The translations under genes were made by a program, and so were the position numbers. Below are positions 1 through 11,400 of a stretch of 64,000 bases of DNA, in pieces. Under the pieces are notes generated by a model that was not told the origin of the DNA, made no database searches, and saw only the letters and a program-made list of their open reading frames with translations. Source of the stretch: Psychrosphaera haliotis (GTDB lineage Bacteria; Pseudomonadota; Gammaproteobacteria; Enterobacterales; Alteromonadaceae); NCBI RefSeq assembly GCF_009728465.1, contig NZ_WOCD01000003.1, positions 62,001 to 126,000 on the forward strand. The letters run 5' to 3'. How positions within the stretch are numbered: position 1 is the first letter of the stretch; every line of letters starts with the position of its first letter.

Positions 1-1412
1 AAGTTAAGTTGCATACAGCTCTGTAGATCTTTCTTAATTTGTACTGGGTCTTCACCGTCTTTGTTGTTTTCCCAGCGGTTGTAACGTTCTAGAGCTGCGT
101 TAATATCGTCTTCAGAAACGTCAGTTGCGCCTTTACCTTCACCTAGATATTTTTCTAGGTATTGGCCAGCAGCACGTCCGAATACAACTAAGTCAAGCAG
201 TGAGTTACCGCCTAAGCGGTTTGCGCCATGAACAGATACACATGCAATTTCACCAACAGCAAATAAACCTTCAACTTCTTTAAATGATCCATCTTCTGCT
301 TTAGTTAAAGCTTGACCATTTACGTTAGTCGGTACACCACCCATCATATAGTGACAAGTTGGGATTACTGGAATTGGTTCATCTGCAGGGTGTACGTGTG
401 CAAATGTTTTTGATAATTCACAAACACCTGGTAAACGCGACTCAAGCGTTTCACGACCTAAATGGTCGAGTTTCAACTTAAGATGTGGACCTTGAGGACC
501 ATCACAGCCACGACCTTCACGAATTTCAGTCATCATTGAACGTGCAACAACGTCACGAGACGCTAAGTCTTTTGCGTTTGGTGCGTAACGTTCCATGAAG
601 CGTTCGCCATCTTTATTTAACAGATAACCACCTTCACCGCGACAACCTTCTGTTACCAATGTGCCTGCACCAGCTATACCCGTTGGGTGGAACTGCCACA
701 TTTCCATATCTTGTAACGCAACACCGGCACGAACTGCCATACCAACACCGTCACCAGTATTAATATGTGCATTAGTAGTTGAAGCATAAATACGGCCTGC
801 TCCACCTGTTGCTAGAACAGTTGCGCGAGCTTTGAAGAAAACAACTTCGCCGCTTTCAATATCTATCGCGGTACAACCTACAATCGCACCACCTTGATTT
901 TTAACTAAATCAAGTGCGTACCATTCGCTGTAAACGGTTGTTTTATTTTTAACATTTTGTTGATACAACAAATGTAATAATGCATGTCCAGTACGGTCAG
1001 CAGCAGCGGCAGTACGAGCAGCTTGCTCTCCACCGAAGTTTTTAGACTGGCCACCAAATGGACGTTGATAAACAGTACCGTCTTCGAAGCGAGAGAAAGG
1101 TAAACCTTTGTTTTCCATTTCTAAGATTGCTTCTGGGCCTGTTTTACACATGTATTCAATTGCATCTTGGTCACCGATAAAGTCTGAGCCTTTAACAGTG
1201 TCATACATGTGGTATTCCCAGTTATCTTCGTGCGCATTACCTAATGCAACTGTAATTCCGCCTTGAGCAGAAACAGTATGGGAACGAGTTGGGAACACTT
1301 TAGAGATCAAGGCACATGACTGCCCTGATTCAGAAATTTGCAATGCGGCACGCATACCCGCGCCACCTGCACCGATTACTACGGCATCAAATTCTCTTAC
1401 AGAAATACTCAC
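1..1412 (-). CDS. sdhA: Succinate dehydrogenase flavoprotein subunit (3' end outside window)
   Basis: Catalytic FAD subunit of complex II. It oxidises succinate to fumarate on the cytoplasmic face of the inner membrane and links the TCA cycle to quinone reduction. The reading frame opens at a GTG whose first base is the last base of the sdhD stop codon (TAGTG), so the two are translationally coupled. It begins [20 protein letters not shown], a dinucleotide-binding glycine-rich loop. The SHTVSAQGG motif (about residues 42-50) carries the histidine that bonds FAD covalently in this family. About 470 codons lie inside the window; the E. coli protein has 588 residues, so the C-terminus is cut off at the left edge. 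It follows sdhC and sdhD on the same strand. Confidence 0.97.
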   Translation of the reverse strand, partial: MSISVREFDAVVIGAGGAGMRAALQISESGQSCALISKVFPTRSHTVSAQGGITVALGNAHEDNWEYHMYDTVKGSDFIGDQDAIEYMCKTGPEAILEMENKGLPFSRFEDGTVYQRPFGGQSKNFGGEQAARTAAAADRTGHALLHLLYQQNVKNKTTVYSEWYALDLVKNQGGAIVGCTAIDIESGEVVFFKARATVLATGGAGRIYASTTNAHINTGDGVGMAVRAGVALQDMEMWQFHPTGIAGAGTLVTEGCRGEGGYLLNKDGERFMERYAPNAKDLASRDVVARSMMTEIREGRGCDGPQGPHLKLKLDHLGRETLESRLPGVCELSKTFAHVHPADEPIPVIPTCHYMMGGVPTNVNGQALTKAEDGSFKEVEGLFAVGEIACVSVHGANRLGGNSLLDLVVFGRAAGQYLEKYLGEGKGATDVSEDDINAALERYNRWENNKDGEDPVQIKKDLQSCMQLN

Positions 1413-1759
1413 TACACACCCCACAAAATAAATAGACCGGCAACAACGTAAGCCAAACCTATAGTATTAAGAATAAAGCTTAACACTACGCGAACTGTCG
1501 CATTCTTCACATAATCTGTTAGCACTTGCCACAAACCAATGCGAGTATGAACCCAAATACATAGCAAAGTAATAAATGTGAATATCTTCATGCCTAAATT
1601 GGCAAATAAACCAGACCATATTTCATAAGTCATCTCTGGTGTCGATAAAAACACATATAAAATAAAGAACGTGTAAGCTGTCATCAGCAACGCAGTTGCG
1701 CGCAACGATACGTAATCCTGTACACCGTCTCTTTTTAAAGAAGCTTGATTGATTACCAT
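1412..1759 (-). CDS. sdhD: Succinate dehydrogenase membrane anchor subunit SdhD
   Basis: Small membrane anchor that, with SdhC, binds haem b and ubiquinone for complex II. I place the start at the ATG giving [20 protein letters not shown], which matches the N-terminus and the 115-residue length of E. coli SdhD. An upstream in-frame start would add 12 unsupported residues. Three hydrophobic segments are visible, and the C-terminus WGV is identical to that of the family. The region [14 protein letters not shown] corresponds to the conserved quinone/haem-site stretch. The start overlaps the end of sdhC by 7 nt and the stop overlaps the sdhA start by 1 nt, indicating one coupled operon. Confidence 0.96.
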   Translation of the reverse strand: MVINQASLKRDGVQDYVSLRATALLMTAYTFFILYVFLSTPEMTYEIWSGLFANLGMKIFTFITLLCIWVHTRIGLWQVLTDYVKNATVRVVLSFILNTIGLAYVVAGLFILWGV

Positions 1760-2127
1760 ATCCATACTCCAGCTAATATTACTGTTACAATCCAAATAGC
1801 AATCGCCAATTTGGCACTTAGGTTACCTGACTCCAACTCTTCCCAATGTCCCATATCCATTACTAAGTGACGTAAGCCACCAATAATATGGTAAGAAAGT
1901 GCTGCCAATGTACCAATCGCAATAATCTTACCGATTACGCCTTGCATTAGCTCTTTAGCTAATTCAAAACCTTCAGCAGATTGAAGAGAAATGGCCCAAA
2001 CTACGATAACGAAGATCAGAGCGAAGAACATTGCTACACCAGTTACACGGTGAAGAATTGACGCATTCGCCGTAGCTGGCATTGAAATGGTAGTCAGATC
2101 TAGATTTACAGGTCTTTGTTTTTTCAC
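1753..2127 (-). CDS. sdhC: Succinate dehydrogenase cytochrome b556 subunit SdhC
   Basis: First gene of the sdh operon. It is a three-helix membrane anchor of complex II that shares the haem and the quinone site with SdhD. It starts at GTG (MKKQRPVNLDLTTISMPATA). KKQRPVNLDL is the typical SdhC opening, and SILHRVTG contains the conserved Ser/Arg quinone-site region. The haem-ligand histidine probably lies in the SYHIIGGLRHLVMDMGH segment. At 124 residues it is close to the usual 129. An AGG about ten bases upstream can serve as ribosome binding site. Its stop (TAA) lies inside the sdhD start region. Confidence 0.96.
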   Translation of the reverse strand: MKKQRPVNLDLTTISMPATANASILHRVTGVAMFFALIFVIVVWAISLQSAEGFELAKELMQGVIGKIIAIGTLAALSYHIIGGLRHLVMDMGHWEELESGNLSAKLAIAIWIVTVILAGVWIW

Positions 2128-2508
2128 GATTACATGCCTATCAGAGCTGTTTATTTATAGAGTATACCGTTGAAGTACACCAATGGTTTTGTCGAGCTTG
2201 AAATTTTTTAATTATTCTAAATAAAGCTCAATAACAGTACCTGCATACGAGTGCAGTACATGCAGTATATATAGCGATTTCAGATATATCAATTTCTGTT
2301 TAAATTTAACGTGTTAAAGCGCAATAATTATACACTCCTTTTGAAGCAGTGAATAATAATTGAACATTTGTGCAATAAAATTGACTTTTTACTCTACTTT
2401 AGAGTTACAATGGCGTGATTTTTTTAATGACTTATTTAATTATTTCATTTTCTTCTATACTGATGACTATGATTAATTAAAACAACTACATATTCGAGGA
2501 GAACATGC
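2128..2508. promoter_or_regulatory. Divergent sdhC / gltA control region
   Basis: AT-rich spacer of 381 bp between two divergent TCA-cycle transcription units. For gltA I see a candidate -35 TTGACT (2381-2386) and a -10 around TTACAAT (2405-2411). The inverted repeat ACTCTA-ctt-TAGAGT (2391-2405) fills the promoter spacer and could be an operator. A second imperfect inverted repeat (GTACCTGCA / TGCAGTAC, 2237-2259) lies nearer sdhC. Binding proteins cannot be named from sequence; ArcA and Crp control this region in enterics, but no clear site for either was assigned here. Confidence 0.5.
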
Positions 2509-3795
2509 ATGGCAGATAAAAAGGCCACAGTTCAAGTCACTGGACAAGAACCATTTGATTTACCAATAATGTCAGGCACTGCGGGCAACGACGTAATAGA
2601 CGTTCGTACTCTAGGCGCTCAAGGCGTATTTACATATGATCCGGGTTTTTTGGCCACTGCTTCATGTCAATCAGAGATTACTTTCATTGATGGCGGTAAA
2701 GGCGTTTTATTACACCGCGGTTATCCAATTGAACAACTAGCTAACGACTCTTCTTATTTAGAGTTATGCTACTTGTTGTTGCACGGAGAGTTACCATCTT
2801 CTGAGAAACTTGAAGAATTTGAAGAAACAATTACTCATCACACTATGGTGCATGAGAAAATTGCAAACTTCTTCCACGGTTTTGTTGTTGATGCTCACCC
2901 TATGGCGATGCTTTGTGGTGTTGTAGGTGCATTATCGAGCTTTTATCATGATGACTTAAGCATTACAGACCCTGCTCAGCGTAAGCGCAGCGCTTACCGT
3001 TTAGTTGCTAAATTGCCAACTATTGCAGCGATGGCTTACAAATACAGCATCGGTCAACCTTTTGTTTATCCGAAAAACAAACTGTCTTACTCAGAAAACT
3101 TCTTACATATGATGTTCTCTGTTCCTGCAGAAGACTACGAAGTAAATCCAATTATTGCTAAAGCAATGGATAAAATATTCATGCTTCATGCAGACCACGA
3201 GCAAAACGCGTCTACTTCTACAGTGCGTTTAGCAGGTTCATCTGGCGCAAACCCATATGCATGTATTGCTGCTGGTATTGCATCTTTATGGGGCCCTGCA
3301 CACGGCGGCGCAAACGAAGCTTGTTTAACTATGCTTCAACAGATTGGTTCAGTTGATAGAATCCCTGAGTTTGTTGCAAAAGCCAAAGATAAAGCGGATC
3401 CGTTCCGTCTGATGGGCTTTGGTCACCGTGTTTACAAAAACTTCGACCCACGCGCTAAAGTAATGCGTGAAACGTGTCACGAAGTTTTAACTGCATTAAA
3501 AATTAACGACCCACTACTAGATGTTGCTATGGAACTAGAGCGTATTGCTCTAGAAGACCCATACTTCGTTGAAAAGAAACTATACCCAAATGTAGACTTC
3601 TACTCAGGTATTATTCTTAAAGCGATTGGTATTCCAACAAGCATGTTTACAGTAATATTTGCTATGTCTCGTACTGTTGGCTGGATAAGCCACTGGGACG
3701 AAATGTTAAGCGAAAAAGGTCAGAAGATTGGTCGTCCTCGTCAATTGTATACTGGTGCTCCTAAGCGTGACTACGTAACTGTTGATAAACGATAA
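2509..3795 (+). CDS. gltA: Citrate synthase (type II, GltA)
   Basis: Condenses oxaloacetate and acetyl-CoA to citrate, the entry step of the TCA cycle. The 428 residues match the hexameric, NADH-sensitive type II enzymes (E. coli 427). Catalytic motifs are visible: the histidine in [10 protein letters not shown], the histidine in [10 protein letters not shown], and the aspartate in [15 protein letters not shown] ribosome binding site (2496-2500) sits 8 nt before the chosen ATG. Another ATG at 2505 is out of frame and would give only four codons. It is divergent from the sdh operon and ends just before a strong terminator, so it is probably monocistronic. Confidence 0.98.
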   Translation: MADKKATVQVTGQEPFDLPIMSGTAGNDVIDVRTLGAQGVFTYDPGFLATASCQSEITFIDGGKGVLLHRGYPIEQLANDSSYLELCYLLLHGELPSSEKLEEFEETITHHTMVHEKIANFFHGFVVDAHPMAMLCGVVGALSSFYHDDLSITDPAQRKRSAYRLVAKLPTIAAMAYKYSIGQPFVYPKNKLSYSENFLHMMFSVPAEDYEVNPIIAKAMDKIFMLHADHEQNASTSTVRLAGSSGANPYACIAAGIASLWGPAHGGANEACLTMLQQIGSVDRIPEFVAKAKDKADPFRLMGFGHRVYKNFDPRAKVMRETCHEVLTALKINDPLLDVAMELERIALEDPYFVEKKLYPNVDFYSGIILKAIGIPTSMFTVIFAMSRTVGWISHWDEMLSEKGQKIGRPRQLYTGAPKRDYVTVDKR

Positions 3796-3810
3796 CTCTA
3801 GTTATTAATT

Positions 3811-3838
3811 AAAAAGCAGCCACTTGGCTGCTTTTTTT
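3811..3838 (+). terminator. Rho-independent terminator of gltA
   Basis: GCAGCC-actt-GGCTGC hairpin (3816-3831), extended by A/T pairs and followed by seven T residues, starting 15 nt after the gltA stop codon. Confidence 0.9.
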
Positions 3839-4058
3839 ATGCCTAAAATCAATTAGATCTAGACATTTACTTCCCACCAACTTAGCCAATATCACTAACT
3901 TTTAGTCAAATTTTTCAACTAATTAGTTTTTACTAAATACAAAGTTCTAAAAAAAACACATTAAACAACATAAGCCACTGTTATATAACACTTTTAATAA
4001 ATGGCATGACATATGCGATAGAGCCTGTAATAAATAGCATTAAAAATGGAATATAATA

Positions 4059-5137
4059 ATGAGCACTTATCACCTTCTTAAAAAACTGTCCTTTTACACC
4101 TTACTATCACTTTCTATTGTTTCTATACAAGCTTGTGAAGATGCAACCGCTTCTTCGGATAACGCAGCGGAAAAGAAGAGATTGTAAAGGTCCCCGTAGA
4201 AGCTGAGATAGCGTCAAGACAAGATATTGGTAGCTATTACGCTGCGAACGCGGTACTTGAAAGTAGAGCCGAGGCCGATGTTATTAGTAAGGTCCAAGGT
4301 TTAGTAGAAGAAGTTTATGTCGAAGAGGGAGATTTTGTAGAGAAAGGTCAACTCTTGGCAAAATTAGATTCATCTCGTTATGTACTAGCGTTGCAACAAA
4401 GAGAGGCTGACTTAGCGCAAGTAAAAAGTGAGTTACATCGTTTAAACTCCGCAAAAAATCAGTCGCTTATTAGCGCTGATGCTCTAGAAAAACTAGAGTG
4501 GCAGTACAAATCTCTACAAGCTTCAACTGATATTGCTACGTTAGACGTAAAAGAAACGGAAATACTAGCCCCAATAAGCGGTTTTATATCTAATAGATAT
4601 GTAAAGGTTGGTAATTTAGTTCACCAATATCAGCATCAAAATCTTTTCAATATTGTTGCTCAAGACAAACTAGAAGGTGTTATTTATTTGCCTGAAGGTA
4701 GGTTACCAGAAGTCAAAAAGAATCAACCCGTTCAGCTTAAGTTACCTGCTATTGGCGCTCAGTCGTTTAACGCGCACATAAGTCGAATAAGTCCAGTTAT
4801 TGATGCAAACAACGGTACATTCAAAGTGGTCGTTGAAGTTGCGAATTCAGACAACTTATTAAAACCAGGTATGTTTGCCGAAGTGAATATTCAGCTAGGG
4901 CTACATAGTAATGCCTTAGTAGCGCCTTCACGCTCAGTCATCTCTATCGATAACAATGACTATGTTTATAAAGTGATAGATGGCAAAGCCGTTAAAGCAA
5001 AAATTGAAGCGGGCTATCGACATAGTGGCTTAGTGGAAGTTTTGTCTGGTGTTTCAGACGAAGACACATTGATTGTGGCCGGCCACAATAATTTGAAAAA
5101 TGATGCATTAGTTTCAATTGTATCGGTTCAAGAGTAA
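4059..5137 (+). pseudogene. RND periplasmic adaptor (membrane fusion) lipoprotein, frameshifted
   Basis: Periplasmic adaptor for the two RND pumps that follow. The reading frame opens at 4059 with a lipoprotein signal peptide ending in the lipobox SIQAC, then hits TAA at 4185-4187. In the next frame the coding continues without a break from about 4178: EIVKVPVEAEIASRQDIGSY, a biotinyl-lipoyl half (EVYVEEGDFVEKGQLLAKLD), a coiled coil, a barrel and a membrane-proximal domain. Adding one A to the AAAA run at 4171-4174 restores a continuous protein of about 359 residues. The total length (1079 nt) is one base short of a multiple of three. A TTG at 4355 would open only a truncated, unexported protein. 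Either a real single-base deletion or a base-calling error explains this. Confidence 0.85.
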
Positions 5138-5148
5138 AGGGACAGACC

Positions 5149-8100
5149 ATGAAAATTGTTGAAGTTGCTATTAAGCGTCCAGTTACAATATGGATGTTTG
5201 TATTGGCTGTAATGTTATTCGGAATGGTTTCACTGTCACGTTTAGCAATAAACCTACTACCGGATTTATCCTACCCTACTCTTACTATAAGAACAGATTA
5301 TGACGGCGCTGCGCCTTCCGAAGTGGAACTGTTGATTAGTAAGCCCATCGAAGAAGCAATTGGAATCGTTAAAAATATCCGACAAGTAAGTTCTATATCA
5401 AAAGCCGGCCAATCAGATGTTATCTTAGAGTTCAATTGGGGTACAGATATGGACATGGCGAGCTTAAATGTTCGTGAAAAATTGGATATTCTGCAACTGC
5501 CTCTAGATATCAAAAAACCGGTACTGTTAAGGTTTAACCCAAGTTTAGATCCTATCATGAGATTAGCTTTAACTTCCGATGAAGAAAGCGCAAGTTTAAA
5601 ATCTGTTCGCATATTTGCTGAAGAGCAAATTAAACGCAGGTTAGAGTCAATTTCAGGCGTTGCTTCAGTAAGAGTTGGCGGTGGTTTAGAACAAGAAATA
5701 CACATCGAAATTGACCAATTTAAGCTAAATCACCATCAAATACCGCTACAGCACATCATTCAACGATTAAGAGATGAAAATATCAACATGGCTGGCGGCC
5801 GTGTAAAAGACATTAACCAAGACTATTTTGTTCGTACTATAAATCAATTCAAAAACGTTGAAGAAATACGACAGCTTATTGTTAAACAAGAACAGCTTAA
5901 AGTAATAAGACTTGGTGATATTGCTTATGTTAGTGATAGTCATAAGGAGCGTGACTCCATAACTCAGATAGATGGCCAAGAAAGTATTGAAATTTCACTC
6001 TATAAAGAAGGTGACGCTAACTCAGTTCAAGTGGCTAAGTCAGTATTAAATCAGTTAGCGCCAATAAATGACAATTTACCAAATGGATTAGCAATAAAGA
6101 CAATTTATAATCAAGCTGACTTTATTGAATCTGCTGTAAACGAAGTAAAAACAGCAGGTATTATTGGTGGCGTGCTCGCCATGCTTGTACTTTTTCTATT
6201 CCTCCGCAATTCATGGACAACCTTTATTGTATCGCTGTCTATCCCAGTATCTGTTATCGCCACATTTAATTTCATGTATGGAAACAACATATCACTAAAT
6301 ATTATGAGTTTAGGCGGTATAGCCCTCGCGATTGGATTATTGGTAGATAGCGCCATTGTTGTTCTTGAAAACATTGCTCGATATAAAGAAAAAGGAATGG
6401 CACCCAAACTAGCTGCGCTTAATGGAACAAATGAAGTCGCAATGGCCGTAACCGCATCTACACTGACTACAATGGCGGTGTTCTTTCCACTCGCCTTTGT
6501 TGAAGGCATTGCTGGCCAATTATTTAGTGATCAAGCCATGGCAATCACCTTTGCCCTACTCGCGTCTTTGATTGTCTCAATCACTCTTATCCCTATGTTA
6601 GCTTCAAGAGAAAAGAAAGAGCATAAATACATTCCAGAAGTTGCACCAACACAAAAAGAGCCAGCTAAAAGGGGCAAAGTGGCTAATGTAATTTATATAC
6701 TCACTTGGCCAATCAGAGCATTAACAAAAACTGTTATTTATTGGGTCCCATTAGCACTTGTCATTGTATTTAAATCTCTCTTCAAATTGGTTGCTAAAAT
6801 TGCGTCGTTTATCTTAAATCCAACAGCAACCGCATTTAACTGGCTATTTGACAAACTATCCCTTGCTTATAAAAAAGCCTTAGATAAAACGTTAAACTGG
6901 CCTAAAACCGTTATCTCATTAATCATTTTAGTCTCTGCGGGATCTATTCCTTTAGTTTCTAAATTAGGATCTGAGCTGTTACCACCAATGTCTCAAGGCG
7001 AGTTTTACGTTGATATTTTACTACCAACAGGTGCAAAGTTAGAAGAAACTCGCTCTAAGATATCGTCATTAAGCGAGGTGGCTAACAACCTCCCTATGGT
7101 GGAAAAAACCTATAGCATGGTGGGTACCGGCAGTTTGCTTAATGCATCCCCTGCACAAAGTGGTGACAATTGGGGACGATTAAATATTGTCTTAAAAAGC
7201 GACGCTGATAAAACAAATGAAGCTGAGGTCATTGAGTCTTTACGCGCTATTGTTGAGAAAATGCCTGGTGTTGTATCAACTATTGAACGTCCTCAACTAA
7301 TGAGCTTTAAAGCGCCAATTCAAATTGTTTTAACAAGCTACGATTTAAATGGTCTTCAAAAAGCCAGCAGTAAACTGGTTAATAAAATGAAAGATCACCC
7401 TCTTCTTACAGATATTAACCCAACACTAAAAGCTGGCAATCCAGAGATATCTCTCGATTTTAATCATGCACGACTAGCTCAACTTGACCTTACGGCATCA
7501 GAAGTATCAGAAATTGTTGCGACACAAGTCGGCGGAAAAGTCGCCAGTAAACTAGTCATTGGCGATAGAAAAGTCGATATTCTTGTGAGAACCGCGGAAT
7601 CTAGACGAAACTCAATTAATGATTTACGACAACTGATAATTAATCCAACTGCTGATCGTTCCATTACTTTGGAAGAGGTTGCTGAAATAAGTCTTACCAC
7701 TGGACCGAGTGAAATTAACCGACTTCAACAAGAGCGAGTTGCCTTAATTGACGTAAACTTTAGTTCAGGCGACTTAGCCTCTGCGGTAATAGTCGTACAA
7801 GACATTATTGATAAAAGTGGCTTACCGCTAAATATAAATACCAGCATTGATGGCCAAAATGAAGACATGCAACACTCGTTTGACTCTCTTATGATGGCAT
7901 TAGCACTGGCGATATTCATGGTCTACATCGTTATGGCGTCACAGTTTGAGTCGCTACTTCACCCATTGATAATACTGTTTACGGTACCGTTAGCGGGCGC
8001 TGGATCAATTTATGGATTATTCATCACAGGTACAAACTTAAGCGTTGTCGTTTTCATCGGATTTATTATGTTAGCCGGCATAGTGGTAAATAACGCTATT

Positions 8101-8415
8101 GTATTAATTGACCGAATTAACCAATTGCGAGAACAGGGGATAGAAAAAGTCGAAGCTATAAAGCAATCTGCTGAAACTCGATTGCGACCCATTATCATGA
8201 CAACTCTAACAACTACACTTGGTTTATTACCACTTGCTATTGGCTTTGGTGATGGAGCCGAAATGCGCACACCAATGGCATTAACTGTCATATTCGGATT
8301 AGTTTTCTCAACGCTATTAACACTGTTGTTCATACCTGCCCTATATTGGTTGTTCGACCTTAAGCAGTTTGAAGTAAAGGGAGATGACCATGTCGTTGCC
8401 ATCACAACAAAGTAA
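5149..8415 (+). CDS. RND efflux permease, first of a tandem pair
   Basis: Inner-membrane proton-driven pump of the AcrB/MdtB superfamily (1088 residues). It starts MKIVEVAIKRPVTIWMFVLA, the usual first transmembrane helix. There are two porter-domain blocks and two transmembrane bundles. TM4 reads ALAIGLLVDSAIVVLENI, with a single acidic residue where AcrB has two, as in many pumps of this branch. Compared with AcrB, about 65 extra residues (roughly 490-590) lie between the two halves and include two additional hydrophobic stretches. It begins 11 nt after the adaptor gene and overlaps the second pump gene, suggesting an operon and possibly a mixed trimer as in MdtBC. Substrate unknown. Confidence 0.93.
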   Translation: MKIVEVAIKRPVTIWMFVLAVMLFGMVSLSRLAINLLPDLSYPTLTIRTDYDGAAPSEVELLISKPIEEAIGIVKNIRQVSSISKAGQSDVILEFNWGTDMDMASLNVREKLDILQLPLDIKKPVLLRFNPSLDPIMRLALTSDEESASLKSVRIFAEEQIKRRLESISGVASVRVGGGLEQEIHIEIDQFKLNHHQIPLQHIIQRLRDENINMAGGRVKDINQDYFVRTINQFKNVEEIRQLIVKQEQLKVIRLGDIAYVSDSHKERDSITQIDGQESIEISLYKEGDANSVQVAKSVLNQLAPINDNLPNGLAIKTIYNQADFIESAVNEVKTAGIIGGVLAMLVLFLFLRNSWTTFIVSLSIPVSVIATFNFMYGNNISLNIMSLGGIALAIGLLVDSAIVVLENIARYKEKGMAPKLAALNGTNEVAMAVTASTLTTMAVFFPLAFVEGIAGQLFSDQAMAITFALLASLIVSITLIPMLASREKKEHKYIPEVAPTQKEPAKRGKVANVIYILTWPIRALTKTVIYWVPLALVIVFKSLFKLVAKIASFILNPTATAFNWLFDKLSLAYKKALDKTLNWPKTVISLIILVSAGSIPLVSKLGSELLPPMSQGEFYVDILLPTGAKLEETRSKISSLSEVANNLPMVEKTYSMVGTGSLLNASPAQSGDNWGRLNIVLKSDADKTNEAEVIESLRAIVEKMPGVVSTIERPQLMSFKAPIQIVLTSYDLNGLQKASSKLVNKMKDHPLLTDINPTLKAGNPEISLDFNHARLAQLDLTASEVSEIVATQVGGKVASKLVIGDRKVDILVRTAESRRNSINDLRQLIINPTADRSITLEEVAEISLTTGPSEINRLQQERVALIDVNFSSGDLASAVIVVQDIIDKSGLPLNINTSIDGQNEDMQHSFDSLMMALALAIFMVYIVMASQFESLLHPLIILFTVPLAGAGSIYGLFITGTNLSVVVFIGFIMLAGIVVNNAIVLIDRINQLREQGIEKVEAIKQSAETRLRPIIMTTLTTTLGLLPLAIGFGDGAEMRTPMALTVIFGLVFSTLLTLLFIPALYWLFDLKQFEVKGDDHVVAITTK

Positions 8416-11400
8416 TACTTCAACGTCTTTAGCTACCTTTGCATTGCGCAAACCTGTTACAACGGTAATTTTATTCTTATCGTTGTTAATGCTTGGGGCG
8501 ATATCTAGTCGTCTATTGCCTTTGGAAAAGTTTCCAGGAATTGAGATACCTGAACTTTTCATAAACATACCTTACCCTAACTCAACGCCTGCTGAAGTAG
8601 AGCGTCAAATTACAAAACCCGTTGAAGAGGTATTGGCGACTATTTCCGGCATTCAAGAGGCACAATCTTGGTCAAATGAATCGGGCGCAAATATTGGTTT
8701 ATCATTCAAATGGGATGAGAATATTAGTGCAAAGTCTATTGAAGCTAGAGAAAAGATAGACGCAATCAGAGAGCTTTTACCAGAAGATTTAGAGCGCATC
8801 ATGGTTTATCAGTTTAATACTGGTGACTTTCCGGTGTTTAATCTAAGAATATCATCAGAGCGCGACCTTTCTTTTGCTTATGATCTTTTAGATAAGCAAT
8901 TAAAACGACCTATCGAACGTGTACCTGGCGTGTCACAAGTTACGTTATACGGTGTTGATAAACGAGAGATTTCAATTCGTTTAGATGAAACCAAAATTGC
9001 AGCTTACAAACTGTCAGTACCGAGTATTATAAACCGCCTTCGAGGCATGAACTTTAGTCAGTCTGCTGGATTTCTGAATACGGCAAAAGGCAAAATACTA
9101 ATATCTCCAAATGGCCAGTTTAAAACTTTAGAGGAAGTGCAAAACGCCCCTATTACCGAGTTCGTAAAACTTAAAGATATCGCAAATATCACCTATGAAC
9201 TGCCTGAACGTGAAGAAGGTCGTCATTTACATCAAACCTATGCCATTGGTATGGATGTAATGAAAGAGTCTAATGCCAATTTAGTGGATGTCGCAACTCG
9301 AGTAATGGCCGTAGTTGAAGAAGCTAAAAGCAATCCTCAGTTTGATGGAATTTCACTTTTTGTAATGCAAAATACAGCCGAAGATGTCACCACCTCACTT
9401 GGTAATTTAACGGAAGCTGGTTTAATAGGCGCATTTCTTTCTATCGTCGTGCTCTATTCATTTTTAAGGCACTTTGCCACCACAGTTATTGTTGTGCTTT
9501 CTGTGCCTTTTGCTATTTGTATAACATTAGGCGCAATGTATGTTTTAGGTTATAGCTTAAATGTCCTGTCCTTGATGGGCCTCATGCTAGCAATTGGCAT
9601 GTTAGTAGATAATGCCGTGGTGGTTACTGAATCTATCTTCCATGAGCGACAATCCGACAGCAATATTAAAACAGCAACCGTTAATGGCGTTAACCATGTT
9701 TCGTTAGCGGTTATTGCGGGCACATGTACAACGGCTATTGTTTTTTTGCCCAACATAATAGGTAAAAAAATTGATGTAACCATTTTCCTGGAGCATGTGG
9801 CAATTGCAATTTGTATATCACTATTTGCGTCGCTTCTTATCGCTCAAACCCTAATACCGTTACTAACAAGTAAAATTAAAAACATTCCAAAGTCCAATAA
9901 CGACAACAACAAGTCTCATGTTTTTTATAAAAATATACTTACGAAAGTAATGAATAATCAGAAGAAGTCTTTTTTTATTGGTTTTTTATTGTTTATTTCC
10001 ATGGCCATCCCTTTAGGTATGGTTTCAAGCGATGAAGAAAATGGCGTAAGTAATAGTAGGATGTGGCTAAACTACAATATTCAAGGCAATCAAAGCTTAG
10101 AAGAAGTAGAACAAGCTGTTATCCAAATGGAAAACTACTTATATAAGAACCAAGAGTTGTTTGAGTTTGAAAGTGTCTATTCTTATTACCGTGCTGGATT
10201 TGCTCGCTCAACGTTGAATATGAACAAAGAGCTGACCAAATCACCAAGTGCTATTAAAAAGCACATTGAAGAAAACTGGCCAGCGCTAGTAATCGCAAAA
10301 CCGCAATTTGGCTGGAACCAAGGCAATGGTGGCGGTGTTAGAGTTAGTCTGGCTGGCCCTTCAACGGAAGTTCTGATTGAAATAGCCGATCAGGTAGTGC
10401 CTTTATTGTCCAAAACCAAAGGTTTACAAGATGTAAAATCTGAAATAACAGGCGACCAAAAAGAAATTCAAATCATTGTAAACAGGGAAAAGATACAACG
10501 CTTTGGCTTGAGCAGCCGAGAAGTTGCACAAGCGGCATCATCTGCGTTAAGAGGTTTAAACTTAAGAACATTTAGAGACCCTAATGCAGGAGAAATACAG
10601 GTAAAACTTAAATTCGCCGACGATGTAGAAAAGTCCCTAGAGCGCTTCAAGTCTATTATTGTAATTTCTAAAAATGGAATTGATTATCGCCTCGACCAAC
10701 TAGCTGACATTGTTATTACCCCTAGGTTAAACCAGATATATCGACGCTTTAGACAAACTAATTTAGCCATTGGCGCAAACCTAGAAGAAGGAACGACATT
10801 AGAACAAGCTCAAGAGCGTATTACATCTATGATGAATCAAATAGAGCTGCCAACTGGCTATAAATGGTCTTTGACTGGAAGTTTTGAACGTCAGGCAGAA
10901 GCTGAAAACATCATGCAGGTTAATATGCTATTAGCTTTAATAATGATTTATATTGTAATGGCAGCCTTGTTTGAAAGTCTGATATTACCTACCGCTGTCA
11001 TTACTTCATTGCTGTTTTCTATCTCTGGTACCTTCTGGGCGCTCGCGATAACGGGAACAAGTATGTCGGTAATGGTGATGATTGGGATACTTATTTTAAT
11101 GGGAATTGTAGTAAATAACGGGATTGTACTGGTCGATCGAATAAACCAGCTACGCGAACAAGGCGTAACTCTTTATACTGCGGTTATTGATGGTAGTACT
11201 AGTAGATTAAGACCCATTTTAATGACGGTTTCCACCACTATTCTAGGTTTAGTTCCGCTAGCAATTGGCGATGCTAATATTGGAGGAACAGGTAGCCCAG
11301 AATACTCACCTATGGCTATAGCCATCATGGGTGGACTCATATTTTCTACTGCCACTAGCCTGTTCCTAGTGCCTCTAGCTTATGTGCTATTACTTAAACT

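Noticed and set aside
2505..2519. ATG at 2505 just before the gltA start as a regulatory mini-frame
   Set aside because: It encodes only four codons and overlaps the real start; nothing distinguishes it from chance.
4355..5137. Start of the RND adaptor at TTG 4355
   Set aside because: Would remove the signal peptide and the first lipoyl half, both of which are encoded just upstream in two frames joined by a one-base indel.
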